Shown: positions 1 to 11,170, numbered from the stretch's first letter. The stretch: DNA of 15,857 nt from an uncultured Prevotellaceae bacterium (GCA_946405695.1 CAMJIA010000037.1:1-15857); one strand, 5' to 3'. Program-made: numbers and translations. Notes: generated by a model not told the origin, from the sequence alone.

Positions 1-914
1 GTGCGCTGATTCAGGAGTATGCCCGTGAGCATAACTTCACACCCAATCCCATTGCAGAATATTTAAGGTACTCGCGCGTACAACCTATTAAGGTTATCGG
101 TGTCATCATTCCAGAGCTTGCACATTACTACTTCTCGACAGTACTGGCAGGTATCGAGGAAGAAGCCTTCAGTCGGGGTTACCGTATCATGGTGGCACAG
201 AGCGAGGAACGCTATGATAAAGAGGTGAAGATCTGTCAGTCGTTCCTTGAAGACAAGGTCTGTGGCATCATTATCTCGCAGGCCAAGGATACCCAGCAGT
301 ATGACCATTTCCGCAAGTTACAGGATGCAGGCGTACCCCTGGTGTTTTATGACAGGATATGTACAGGCATCAATGCCAGTCGTGTTGTCGTCGACGACTA
401 TATGGGAGCCTTCAATGCCGTGAGCTACCTGATAGAAAAGGGTTGCACACGTATCGCTTTTTATGGTGCCGCTATGACGATGGAGATTACGAAGAATCGT
501 TTCAATGGCTATAAGGATGCTATTCTGAAGCACGGCTTGCAGTATGATCCGTCGCTGACGTATATCTGTGACAATCGTGCCGATGCTGAAGTGACTACCC
601 CTGAAGTGCTGGAGCGGGAGGACCGTCCCAATGGCTTCTTCGCTGTTAACGACGATACTGCCATAGGTATCCTCTATACAGCCAAGCACATGGGCTTCCG
701 GGTGCCTGACGACATCAGCATCTGTGGATTTACCAATGGCCAGCGTGCTGTGGCCTGTGATCCCATGCTCACGACCGTTGAGCAGCGTGGTAAGCGGGTA
801 GGAGAGGAGGCTGCCTCTATCCTTATCGACAAGGTAGAGGGCCATATCGCCACTGACCAGGTCGTCAAGCGTGTGGTCCGCACGAAGTTGATAGTAAGAG
901 GTACGACCAGATAG
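1..914 (+). CDS. LacI-family transcriptional regulator, 5'-truncated
   Basis: The reading frame is open from the left edge (first complete codon at base 3) to a TAG at 912-914, giving 303 visible residues. LacI/GalR proteins are usually about 335-345 residues, so roughly the first 30-40, which carry most of the helix-turn-helix, lie outside the window. What remains starts in the end of the DNA-binding domain and hinge (ALIQEYAREHNFTPNPIAEY), then enters a periplasmic-binding-protein-like sensor domain at VIGVIIPELAHYYFSTVLAG. The C-terminal signature TTVEQRGKRVGEEAASILID is typical of the family. The next gene, a sugar transporter, starts 42 bp downstream on the same strand and starch enzymes follow, so the inferred role is control of this starch/maltose operon in response to a sugar ligand. 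The ligand cannot be read from the sequence. ATG 189 is an internal Met, not the real start. Confidence 0.93.
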   Translation, partial: ALIQEYAREHNFTPNPIAEYLRYSRVQPIKVIGVIIPELAHYYFSTVLAGIEEEAFSRGYRIMVAQSEERYDKEVKICQSFLEDKVCGIIISQAKDTQQYDHFRKLQDAGVPLVFYDRICTGINASRVVVDDYMGAFNAVSYLIEKGCTRIAFYGAAMTMEITKNRFNGYKDAILKHGLQYDPSLTYICDNRADAEVTTPEVLEREDRPNGFFAVNDDTAIGILYTAKHMGFRVPDDISICGFTNGQRAVACDPMLTTVEQRGKRVGEEAASILIDKVEGHIATDQVVKRVVRTKLIVRGTTR

Positions 915-956
915 TGAAAGAAGATAGAAGAAAATAAAGAAATAAAAGAAGATACA

Positions 957-2258
957 ATGAAACAAAAACCGAATTTACCGTTTTGGAGCCTGTGGAATCT
1001 GAGCTTTGGATTCTTTGGCGTGCAGATAGCCTATGCCTTGCAGTCGGCTAACATCTCGCGAATCTTTGCTACGCTGGGTGCCGACCCGCATAACCTGAGC
1101 TATTTCTGGATACTTCCCCCACTGATGGGTATCCTTGTGCAACCGATTGTCGGAACACTGAGTGACAAGACCTGGACACGCTGGGGACGTCGTATACCTT
1201 ATTTATTTATAGGTGCTGCTGTAGCAGTGGCAGTGATGTGCCTGTTGCCTAACTCCGGCTCCTTCGGACTGGCGGTGGGTGCAGCCATGATTTTCGGACT
1301 TATTGCCTTGATGTTCCTCGATACCAGCATCAATATGGCTATGCAGCCATTTAAGATGTTGGTGGGAGATATGGTGAACGAAGAGCAGAAGGCTAAGGCA
1401 TATAGCATCCAGTCGTTCCTGTGCAATGCCGGTAGTGTGGTGGGCTTTGTGTTCCCCTTCGTACTGACGTGGATAGGTATCAAGAACGTCGCTGAGAAGG
1501 GCGTTATCCCCGACAGTGTTATCTGGTCGTTCTACTTAGGTGCCGCCATCTTGATTCTCTGCGTCATCTACACCACGTTGAAGGTCAAGGAGTGGAATCC
1601 GCAGGAGTATGTGGAGTACAACCCCGTCTCTGAGGAGAAGGAAGAGAGTGCTAATTGGATTACCCTTTTGAAGAATGCCCCCTCCACTTTCTGGAAGGTT
1701 GGACTGGTACAGTTCTTCTGCTGGGCGGCATTCCTCTATATGTGGAATTACACCACGGGAGCAATTGCCGAGGTGGTGTGGGACACTACCGATCCTGTCA
1801 GCGAACCTTTTCAGGAAGCAGGCAATTGGGTAGGCATCCTGTTCGCCGTTCAGGCTATGGGGTCTGTGCTATGGGCTACCATATTGCCACAGTTTAAGAA
1901 CACCAAGTTGGCCTATGCTATCAGCCTTGTCATTGGTGGTGTTGGCTTTGCAATGGTACCTTTCCTACACGACCAGTATCTGCAGTTCATCCCGTTCCTG
2001 CTTATCGGTTGTGCGTGGGCTGCTATGCTGGCTATGCCGTTCACCTTTGTTACTAATGCCTTGCAGGGCTATGGTCATATGGGTGCTTACTTGGGACTTT
2101 TCAATGGTACCATCTGCATTCCGCAGATTGTCGCTGCCCTCTGTGGAGGCCTTGTCCTCTCGTTGGTAGGCCATCACCAGTCCACCATGATGATGGTGTC
2201 AGCTGTCCTGTTGGTGATTGGTGCTTTCTGCGTCACCGTTATCAAGAATAAGAAATAA
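957..2258 (+). CDS. MFS sugar transporter, SLC45-like, probable maltose/maltodextrin importer
   Basis: This 433-residue integral inner-membrane protein has about 12 hydrophobic segments and a central cytoplasmic loop near residues 205-230 that is rich in Glu and Lys. The N-terminal stretch WSLWNLSFGFFGVQIAYALQ and the loop GTLSDKTWTRWGRR (an MFS motif A variant between TM2 and TM3) are characteristic of SLC45/GPH-like sugar:cation symporters annotated in Bacteroidota starch loci. It lies between a LacI regulator (42 bp upstream, a purine-rich gap with no TAnnTTTG box) and malQ (14 bp downstream). The inferred job is therefore to carry maltose or short maltodextrins from periplasm to cytoplasm for MalQ. 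Substrate is inferred from context only; sucrose or another disaccharide is possible. ATG 957 is chosen because the hydrophobic N-terminus begins there. Confidence 0.9.
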   Translation: MKQKPNLPFWSLWNLSFGFFGVQIAYALQSANISRIFATLGADPHNLSYFWILPPLMGILVQPIVGTLSDKTWTRWGRRIPYLFIGAAVAVAVMCLLPNSGSFGLAVGAAMIFGLIALMFLDTSINMAMQPFKMLVGDMVNEEQKAKAYSIQSFLCNAGSVVGFVFPFVLTWIGIKNVAEKGVIPDSVIWSFYLGAAILILCVIYTTLKVKEWNPQEYVEYNPVSEEKEESANWITLLKNAPSTFWKVGLVQFFCWAAFLYMWNYTTGAIAEVVWDTTDPVSEPFQEAGNWVGILFAVQAMGSVLWATILPQFKNTKLAYAISLVIGGVGFAMVPFLHDQYLQFIPFLLIGCAWAAMLAMPFTFVTNALQGYGHMGAYLGLFNGTICIPQIVAALCGGLVLSLVGHHQSTMMMVSAVLLVIGAFCVTVIKNKK

Positions 2259-2272
2259 AACCCAATACTACT

Positions 2273-4699
2273 ATGAAAATACTATTTAATGTCGAATACC
2301 AGACCACTTTTGGTGAAAATCTGGTGCTGAACATTCTTCCAACTGAGGAGGGGGGCAAGTTGTCACAGCATAAGATGACAACCCTCGATGGCTGTCACTG
2401 GTTTGTGGAGGTTACTAAGAATCCCAAGCCCAGTACGTATATAGACTACTACTATAGTCTGATGCATGGCGACGAAGAGGCCCGCCACGAGTGGCTCGTT
2501 GAGCCCCATCGTCTGGAGTTTGCTGCACAGAAGGCAGCCCGTTATACCATCTATGACCACTGGATTGATATTCCTGAAGATGCTTATATGTACAGCTCGG
2601 CACTGACCGATTGCATCATGGTCAACCAGCGTGAGATGAGTATGCCGACAGAGTATCAGCGTACGGTACGCCTGAAGGTGCGTGCTCCCCAGATTCGTAT
2701 TGGTGAGCAACTGGCCATCGTGGGTGCTGGTGAAGCTCTCGGTAACTGGGATGTCAACAAGGCCCTGCCGATGTTCGAACATGAGTATCATGAGTGGGTT
2801 ATCAGTCTTGATGCAGATAAGCTGCCTCAGACCTTTGAGTTTAAGTTTGTTATGCTGGGCATTGACCTGCCAACCTGGGAACAGGGCGGCAACCGCAGCA
2901 TCGCATTGACCTCCATAGGAGTCAACGAGGTGGTGGTCTATGAGTTGTCACAGGTATTCCTGCCCGTCTATCCTTGGAAGGGTGCCGGTACGGTAATCCC
3001 CATCTTCTCGCTGCGTAGTGAGGGCTCGTTTGGCGTGGGTGACTTCGGTGACTTGAAGAAGATGATTGACTGGGTGGACAAAACCAACCAGCGCATCCTG
3101 CAGGTGTTGCCCATCAACGACACCAATATGACAGGCTCCTGGCAGGATAGCTATCCCTACAATGCTATCAGTATCTACGCCCTGCATCCACAGTACACGG
3201 ACTTCAGGCAGTTGCCTGAGATTAAAGATGAGGGCAAACGTGCCGAGTTCGAGGCGTTGCGCCTCGAATTGAACGCCCTGCCACAGATTGATTACGAGCG
3301 CATGTTCAAGGCAAAGATGGACTACCTGAAGGTGCTGTTCGAACAGGAGTGGAAGCATGTGAAGGCTACCAAGGCCTACAAGCAGTTCTTTGAGGACAAC
3401 AGACAGTGGCTGGTTCCTTATGCAGAGTTCTGCGTCAATCGCGACAAGTATGGCACTGCCGACTTCAACCAGTGGCCCAAGGAGACCAAAAAGCAAAAGC
3501 TAAAGGCTGATAGCCAGCATGACTTCTGGTGCTATGTGCAGTTCAACCTCGACCAGCAAATGCATGCTGCCCATGAATATGCCCGTTGCCATCGTGTCAT
3601 CCTGAAGGGTGATATCCCCATAGGTATCAGCCGTGACGGTGTGGAGGCTTGGGTAGAACCTAAGTATTTTAACCTCAATGGGCAGGCTGGTGCACCACCC
3701 GATCCGTTCTCTGCCGATGGTCAGAACTGGGGCTTCCCGACCTACAACTGGGACGAGATGCTGAAGGATGGCTGTCAGTGGTGGGTACGCCGCTTCCGTA
3801 AGATGGCACAGTTCTTCGATGCCTACCGCATCGACCATGTGCTGGGTTTCTTCCGCATCTGGGAGATTCCTATGCCTGCGAAGTCCGGTCTGGAAGGACA
3901 GTTTGCACCTGCCTTGGGACTGAGTCGTGCGGAGATAGAGGGTTATGGCATCTATGGTCACGATGACCTGTTCCTCGTTGACCATAAGCGTAGCGACCGT
4001 TGGCATCCGCGTATTGCCGTGCAGTTCCAGGAACCTTATCAGAAGTTGAGCGATGGCGAGAAGTATAACTTCAACCGTCTGTATAACGACTACTTCTATC
4101 GCCGCAATAACCAGTTCTGGTATCAGGAGGCTATGAAGAAGCTGCCCCGCTTGACACAGGCCACGCGTATGCTGTGCTGTGCAGAAGATCTGGGTATGGT
4201 ACCCGACTGTGTCCCCTGGGTAATGAACGAGTTGCGCATCCTCTCACTGGAAATCCAGTCAATGCCGAAGGACGACAAGGTACGTTTCGGACACCTCTCG
4301 CGCAATCCTTATCGCTCTGTCTGCACCATCTCTACTCACGACATGCCGACGCTCCGCCAGTGGTGGGACGAGGACGAGGAACGTACGCAGGACTACTACA
4401 ACTCCATGCTCTATCGTGGTGGTGCTGCTCCTCATCCACTGCCAGGTTGGTTGGCCAGAGACATCGTTAGTCGTCATCTGACATCGCCGTCTATGCTCTG
4501 TCTGCTGTCACTGCAAGACTGGCTTTCTATCGATGAGCGTCTGCGCCTGCCTGACCAGAATGCGGAGCGTATCAATATCCCTGCTAATCCCCGCCACTAT
4601 TGGCGCTATCGCATGCACATCACCCTCGAGCAACTGCTCAAGGAGGATGACTTCAATAACGAAATCAAGACACTGATAACACAAAGTGGCCGAAAATAA
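2273..4699 (+). CDS. malQ: 4-alpha-glucanotransferase (amylomaltase), CBM20-CBM20-GH77
   Basis: This 808-residue cytoplasmic enzyme transfers alpha-1,4-glucan segments between maltodextrins and releases glucose. It has no signal peptide. Residues about 1-115 and 128-230 look like two starch-binding CBM20 domains (the second contains GEALGNWDVNKALPMF). The GH77 barrel runs from about 240 to the end, beginning KGAGTVIPIFSLRSEGSFGVGD. The catalytic residues expected in GH77 are visible: nucleophile D521 in YRIDHVLG, acid/base E638 in CAEDLG, and the third acid D690 in STHDMPT. The two N-terminal CBM20 domains and larger size make it resemble plant DPE2 and other Bacteroidota MalQ proteins rather than the shorter (about 500 to 700 residue) bacterial amylomaltases. 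The next gene starts 3 bp after the stop, so co-translation is likely. Confidence 0.95.
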   Translation: MKILFNVEYQTTFGENLVLNILPTEEGGKLSQHKMTTLDGCHWFVEVTKNPKPSTYIDYYYSLMHGDEEARHEWLVEPHRLEFAAQKAARYTIYDHWIDIPEDAYMYSSALTDCIMVNQREMSMPTEYQRTVRLKVRAPQIRIGEQLAIVGAGEALGNWDVNKALPMFEHEYHEWVISLDADKLPQTFEFKFVMLGIDLPTWEQGGNRSIALTSIGVNEVVVYELSQVFLPVYPWKGAGTVIPIFSLRSEGSFGVGDFGDLKKMIDWVDKTNQRILQVLPINDTNMTGSWQDSYPYNAISIYALHPQYTDFRQLPEIKDEGKRAEFEALRLELNALPQIDYERMFKAKMDYLKVLFEQEWKHVKATKAYKQFFEDNRQWLVPYAEFCVNRDKYGTADFNQWPKETKKQKLKADSQHDFWCYVQFNLDQQMHAAHEYARCHRVILKGDIPIGISRDGVEAWVEPKYFNLNGQAGAPPDPFSADGQNWGFPTYNWDEMLKDGCQWWVRRFRKMAQFFDAYRIDHVLGFFRIWEIPMPAKSGLEGQFAPALGLSRAEIEGYGIYGHDDLFLVDHKRSDRWHPRIAVQFQEPYQKLSDGEKYNFNRLYNDYFYRRNNQFWYQEAMKKLPRLTQATRMLCCAEDLGMVPDCVPWVMNELRILSLEIQSMPKDDKVRFGHLSRNPYRSVCTISTHDMPTLRQWWDEDEERTQDYYNSMLYRGGAAPHPLPGWLARDIVSRHLTSPSMLCLLSLQDWLSIDERLRLPDQNAERINIPANPRHYWRYRMHITLEQLLKEDDFNNEIKTLITQSGRK

Positions 4700-6994
<2,295 letters not shown>

Positions 6995-6995
6995 T

Positions 6996-8876
6996 ATGAA
7001 GAAGATTGTTATAACAACGCTGCTCATGACAACGCTGGCAACAAGCATACAAGCCCAGGACTTTCAGTTCGACGAGATGGCTTACTCGCCAGAGCAGACC
7101 GTTTTCAAACTCTTTGCCCCCAATAATGCCAAATGTATGGTGAAGGTGGGTAAGAAGAAGGTGAAGATGACCAAGACGGGCGATTGCCTGTGGACGGCCA
7201 CTGTCAAAGGCGACCTGAAGGGACAGCCTTATGTGTTCAATACCGGTCACGGCGATACGCCAGGAGTCTTTGCCAAGGCTGTTGGAGCCAATGGAAAAGA
7301 AGCTTATGTTCTCGATCCAGCGACCATCAATCCTGCAGGGTGGGAGAGGGATAAGCGCCCCATCTGTAAGTCGCCTGTCGATCTTGTGGTCTATGAACTG
7401 CACCATCGCGACTTCTCCATTGCTCGCAAAGATGCCAAGTATCCAGGAAAGTTTCTGGCACTGACAGAACCTTGGGCCATCAAGCACCTGAAGGACTTGG
7501 GTATCAATGCGGTACATATCCTGCCCAGCTACGACTATGGTTCTGTCGATGAGACGCGTCTCCATGAGCCGCAGTATAATTGGGGTTACGACCCTGTGAA
7601 CTACAATGTTCCTGAGGGTTCGTACTCCACTAATCCAGCCGACCCTGCCGTGCGCATCCGTGAGTTCAAGCAGATGGTGCAGGCACTCCATAAGGCAGGT
7701 ATCCGTGTCATCCTCGACGTGGTGTATAACCACACGTACAACATCGACAACTCCAACTTCCAAAAGACCTACCCCGACTACTTCTACCGCAAGGTTTCTA
7801 CTACTTATAGCAATGGTTCCGGCTGTGGCAATGAGACGGCATCCGAAAAGCCTATGATGCGACGTTTTATGATGGAAAGTGTGAAGTACTGGATTAACGA
7901 GTACCATATCGACGGCTTCCGCTTTGACCTGATGGGTTGTCACGACATCGAGACGATGAACCAGATACGCCAGATGGTCAACGAAATAGACCCTACCATA
8001 TTTATATATGGAGAAGGTTGGAGTGCTGGCGCCTGTGCACTGCCCAACGAACAGCTGGGTATGAAGGCCAATATCTCGCAGATGCCTGGCATCGCTGCTT
8101 TCTCTGATGAGATACGCGACGCCTTGCGTGGCCCGTTCTCTGACGATACCAAACCTGGTTGGCTGGGTGGCGCTCCTGATTGTGAAGAGAGCTTGAAGTT
8201 TGGTGTGGTTGGATGTATTCAGCATCCGCAGGTAGATATGTCGAAGGTGAACTACTCCAAGGCACCGTGGGCTGTGGAACCCACCCAGATGATGTCGTAT
8301 GTCTCTTGTCATGACGATATGTGCTTGGTAGATCGTCTGAAGGCCAGCATCTCACGTATCAAGCAAGATGAGCTCATCCGTCTCGACCTGTTAGCACAGA
8401 CAGCCGTCTTCACTTCGCAGGGTGTCCCCTTCATACTCAGCGGCGAGGAACTGCTGCGCACCAAGAAAGGGGTGCACAACAGCTATGAGTCTCCTGACTC
8501 CATCAACCAGCTCGATTGGCAGAACAAGTTGCGCTATCCGCAGGTCTTCGAGTACTATAAGAACTTGATAGCATTGCGCAAGCAATATCCGCACTTCCGT
8601 CTGGGCAGTGCTGACGAGGTACGCGACAAATTATGCTTCCTAGATGCTCCCCGTGGTGTGGTGGCCTATAGTATTACAGGAGCTGTGGGCTGTGTTGTGA
8701 GCAACGTCATCGTCGTACTCAATCCCACTCGTCACCAACAGACCGTTAGTGTCCCTGAAGGACATTACACGGTAATCTGCGCTTCTGGTGTCATCGACCT
8801 GAACGGTATCGACACCTTTACGGACAATCAGGTTACTGTGGCTCCGCAGTCTGCCTTGATAATTACGGGTTCGTAG
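6996..8876 (+). CDS. pulA: Type I pullulanase (CBM48-GH13), periplasmic
   Basis: This 626-residue secreted glycoside hydrolase should cleave alpha-1,6 branches of pullulan, amylopectin fragments or glycogen. A signal peptide (MKKIVITTLLMTTLATSIQA) lacks a lipobox Cys, so the protein is predicted to be soluble in the periplasm. Residues about 25-110 resemble a CBM48 beta-sandwich (SPEQTVFKLFAPNNAKCMVK). The GH13 barrel contains the type I pullulanase signature YNWGYDPVNY, the region I motif DVVYNHT, nucleophile D311 in DGFRFDLMG, acid/base E340 in YGEGWSAG, and transition-state stabiliser D440 in SCHDD. A short C-terminal beta domain closes the protein. It is the last gene of the starch operon. 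I see no clear rho-independent terminator in the 87 bp after it, so some read-through into the next operon is possible. Confidence 0.93.
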   Translation: MKKIVITTLLMTTLATSIQAQDFQFDEMAYSPEQTVFKLFAPNNAKCMVKVGKKKVKMTKTGDCLWTATVKGDLKGQPYVFNTGHGDTPGVFAKAVGANGKEAYVLDPATINPAGWERDKRPICKSPVDLVVYELHHRDFSIARKDAKYPGKFLALTEPWAIKHLKDLGINAVHILPSYDYGSVDETRLHEPQYNWGYDPVNYNVPEGSYSTNPADPAVRIREFKQMVQALHKAGIRVILDVVYNHTYNIDNSNFQKTYPDYFYRKVSTTYSNGSGCGNETASEKPMMRRFMMESVKYWINEYHIDGFRFDLMGCHDIETMNQIRQMVNEIDPTIFIYGEGWSAGACALPNEQLGMKANISQMPGIAAFSDEIRDALRGPFSDDTKPGWLGGAPDCEESLKFGVVGCIQHPQVDMSKVNYSKAPWAVEPTQMMSYVSCHDDMCLVDRLKASISRIKQDELIRLDLLAQTAVFTSQGVPFILSGEELLRTKKGVHNSYESPDSINQLDWQNKLRYPQVFEYYKNLIALRKQYPHFRLGSADEVRDKLCFLDAPRGVVAYSITGAVGCVVSNVIVVLNPTRHQQTVSVPEGHYTVICASGVIDLNGIDTFTDNQVTVAPQSALIITGS

Positions 8877-8903
8877 ATTGATTTGGGCATTTCACCGAAT
8901 ATA

Positions 8904-8935
8904 TTTGCATAGAATGGGTGTCATTTCTACCTTTG
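8904..8935 (+). promoter_or_regulatory. Bacteroidota-type promoter (-33 TTTG, -7 TACCTTTG)
   Basis: TTTG at 8904-8907 and TACCTTTG at 8928-8935 are separated by exactly 20 bp, matching the Bacteroidota primary-sigma consensus TTTG/TAnnTTTG. The expected start of transcription is a few bases after 8935, giving a leader of roughly 25 nt before the ATG at 8964. It separates the VTC/DUF4956 operon from the starch operon. Confidence 0.85.
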
Positions 8936-8963
8936 TAGCGAAAATAACCCTACTGACAACCAT

Positions 8964-9710
8964 ATGCTGGAATTATTAAGGTGTTTTGACCCTATCTCAT
9001 TGGAAGAAATGAGTGGTGTAAAACTGATGAACCGTACTGATACGAAGTTCGTCACCAACATGGCAAAACTTAGTCAACTGTTAGAGATGGCTCAGGATGA
9101 TTACTATGTGCAGGAGATTGACGGCGGGCGTAATCTGGAGTATGACACGACGTACTTCGATACGATGCAGTTCGACATGTACAATCAGCATCAGTGGAAC
9201 CACACCAACCGACAGAAAATACGTTTCCGCACCTATTGCATCAGTGGCCTGCAGTTCATGGAGGTAAAGACGAAAAACAACCATGGGCGCACGAAGAAAA
9301 AACGCATTGAGGTGACGGACATGAACCTCTGCGAACAGGAAAAGTGCGACTTCTTAGGCAAGTACCTGCGCTATGGAGTAGATACCCTGCAGCCAGCCCT
9401 CAACAACCATTTCTCGCGCATCACGTTAGTCAACAAAGCCAAGACAGAACGGCTGACCATCGACTCTGCACTCCGTTTCCACAACCTCGTAAGCGGAGTG
9501 GACAGGGATATGGGTGACCTGGTGATTATCGAACTGAAGCGCGACGGGTTGGTCTATTCACCCGTGTTGGAGATGCTTCGCCGACTGCACATCCATCCCC
9601 ATGGATTCTCAAAATACTGCATGGGGTCGGCATTGACCAATTCCGAATTGCGCATCAATCGTTTCAAGCGCAAACTGATAGAGATTAATAAAATCGTAAC
9701 CAAACAATAA
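8964..9710 (+). CDS. Polyphosphate polymerase (VTC) domain protein, triphosphate-tunnel fold
   Basis: This 248-residue soluble protein matches the bacterial VTC-domain family (related to the catalytic core of yeast Vtc4, within the CYTH/triphosphate tunnel metalloenzyme superfamily). Basic and acidic tunnel residues appear in the expected order: R24 and K28 (NRTDTKF), the YFDT strand (64-67), R83, K85, R87 and R89 (NRQKIRFR), E100, K102 and K104 (MEVKTK), K111, K112 and R114, and late E190 and K192 (IIELKR) with K217. In Vtc4 such residues bind phosphate and a divalent metal and build polyphosphate from ATP. No SPX domain or membrane segment is present. The start is placed 28 bp after a strong -7 box. 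The DUF4956 membrane protein follows after 9 bp and is the obvious partner. Polymerase versus phosphohydrolase activity cannot be decided here. Confidence 0.88.
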   Translation: MLELLRCFDPISLEEMSGVKLMNRTDTKFVTNMAKLSQLLEMAQDDYYVQEIDGGRNLEYDTTYFDTMQFDMYNQHQWNHTNRQKIRFRTYCISGLQFMEVKTKNNHGRTKKKRIEVTDMNLCEQEKCDFLGKYLRYGVDTLQPALNNHFSRITLVNKAKTERLTIDSALRFHNLVSGVDRDMGDLVIIELKRDGLVYSPVLEMLRRLHIHPHGFSKYCMGSALTNSELRINRFKRKLIEINKIVTKQ

Positions 9711-9719
9711 ACTAAATGT

Positions 9720-10397
9720 ATGAATGAGATTATTTCTGTCAGCTTTGCTGACACCTTAGTGAGATTTTTCATCTGTATGCTGGTGAACTGGATGATAGTC
9801 CATTTTCTCTATTTCAAGAAGAGCAAGCGTCGCGACTTCTACTTCACCTTTATTATTATATCTATGGCAATCTTCTTCCTGGTCTATCTGATGATGGGCT
9901 TGGATCGAGGAAAGGCAACAATGGGTGTCGGACTCGGACTCTTCGGCATCTTCAGCATCATGCGTTATCGCACGGACTCCATGCCAGTACGTGAAATGAC
10001 CTATCTCTTCGTGGTAGTCTGCCTGTCGGTAGTCCATGCTATTGCTGAGCCGTTTGGAGTTGATAATACGGGTAAAATGGTAGGTACTCCACTGATTGAA
10101 TTGCTGATTATCGATGTGATAACGATTGTTGTTATCATGTTTTTTGAGCGATTCCTGAAAGTGGTGGCCTCGAAGTTGGTACAATATGACCGCATAGAGC
10201 TCATCAAACCTGAACGCCGCGAGGAACTCATTGCCGACCTGGAAGAACGTCTGGGACTGAAAGTCATTGCCGTCCGTGTGGGGGCCGTTGACTTCCTGCG
10301 CGATATGGCCGTGCTTCGTGTTTACTATGAAGGCAACGACAGTGGTGATGTGAAGAATATGTTAAAAATTAAAAATTCAGAATATGCGAGTGTATAA
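9720..10397 (+). CDS. DUF4956 inner-membrane protein
   Basis: The 225-residue protein has about five hydrophobic segments (roughly residues 10-27, 41-59, 65-80, 90-106 and 122-141), followed by a charged C-terminal alpha/beta domain starting near YDRIELIKPERREELIADLE. The signature GLGLFGIFSIMRYRTDSMPV after the second helix is the conserved heart of DUF4956 proteins, whose function is unknown. From general knowledge, DUF4956 genes are often next to VTC-domain genes, as here (9 bp gap), so the pair probably forms a membrane complex, perhaps a polymer channel or anchor; this is inference. The last 12 residues (MLKIKNSEYASV) are encoded by an A/T-rich stretch resembling intergenic DNA, and the coding region overlaps the next gene by 14 bp. 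Confidence 0.86.
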   Translation: MNEIISVSFADTLVRFFICMLVNWMIVHFLYFKKSKRRDFYFTFIIISMAIFFLVYLMMGLDRGKATMGVGLGLFGIFSIMRYRTDSMPVREMTYLFVVVCLSVVHAIAEPFGVDNTGKMVGTPLIELLIIDVITIVVIMFFERFLKVVASKLVQYDRIELIKPERREELIADLEERLGLKVIAVRVGAVDFLRDMAVLRVYYEGNDSGDVKNMLKIKNSEYASV

Positions 10398-11136
10398 CAA
10401 ATTTGCCGGCGTACTCTTCCTCTTCCTTTTGTCGCTCACTGCATCTGCACAGAGTGAAGGTGGTCTGCTTTTGGGAGCCGAAGCCGACAAGAAGCTGAGC
10501 AAGAAACTGAGCCTCTCGCTGGAAGCAGAGTTGCGCACACGCAACAACTTCAAAACGATGGACCGTTGGGCCGTTGGACTGGGGGCACAGTACAAACTGA
10601 CCAATTGGTTGAAGGCTGACGCCGGCTACAAACTGCTGAATACCAACTTCCGCGAGGACATCGACCTGAAGAGCAGCGGAGCCTATAACCATTGGCGCCC
10701 CTCTTATTGGGGTGTGAAGCACCGCTTCTATGCCTCGTTGGCAGGTTCGTATAAGTTCTCGAACAACATTAAACTCGAACTGCGTGAACGCTGGCAGTAT
10801 ACCTACCGTCCAGAGAAAACCGTTGAGCGCTGGGACTTCGATGATGAGGCCTGGGAGGACAAGGTGCGCGCTGGTTCGGGCAAGAACCAGCTGCGTTCGC
10901 GTTTCGAAATATCCTACGACCGCAAGCGTGCCTTTTTTACGCCCTTTGCCAGCATCGAGCTTTATAACTCGTGGGGCATTGAGAAGATACGTTATAACAT
11001 CGGTACGGACCTGCGTCTGTCAAAGCAACATAATCTCAGCATTTATTACCGCTATCAGGACATGAGACAGGTAGATGTCGACGACTACGAGCCCGACATG
11101 CACTATCTTGGTGTCAGTTACAAATTTAAGTTCTAA
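10384..11136 (+). CDS. DUF2490 outer-membrane beta-barrel protein
   Basis: The 250-residue protein has a signal peptide (MRVYNKFAGVLFLFLLSLTASA, cleavage before QSEGG). Alternating amphipathic strands follow (for example KLSLSLEAELRTRNNF, WLKADAGYKLLN, KLELRERWQYTYR, HNLSIYYRYQ), ending in HYLGVSYKFKF with a terminal Phe, the usual outer-membrane assembly signal. These features fit DUF2490, a family of predicted outer-membrane barrels of about 220-260 residues with unknown cargo. The start ATG at 10384 lies inside the end of the DUF4956 gene, so translation is probably coupled. In this operon it could be the outer-membrane exit or anchor for the product of the VTC/DUF4956 pair; that role is inferred. 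Confidence 0.85.
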   Translation: MRVYNKFAGVLFLFLLSLTASAQSEGGLLLGAEADKKLSKKLSLSLEAELRTRNNFKTMDRWAVGLGAQYKLTNWLKADAGYKLLNTNFREDIDLKSSGAYNHWRPSYWGVKHRFYASLAGSYKFSNNIKLELRERWQYTYRPEKTVERWDFDDEAWEDKVRAGSGKNQLRSRFEISYDRKRAFFTPFASIELYNSWGIEKIRYNIGTDLRLSKQHNLSIYYRYQDMRQVDVDDYEPDMHYLGVSYKFKF

Positions 11137-11170
11137 GACAACGTATTTCACGGATTAAACAAATTGTTTC

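Noticed and set aside
318..965. 215-codon minus-strand open frame opposite the LacI gene
   Set aside because: The sense strand encodes a clear LacI sensor domain; the antisense product begins with a Phe/Tyr run from the purine-rich spacer and resembles no family.
11157..11169. Palindrome AAACAA-A-TTGTTT just before the short lipoprotein start
   Set aside because: A/T-rich and only 6 bp per arm; no promoter boxes nearby, so no regulatory call is justified.
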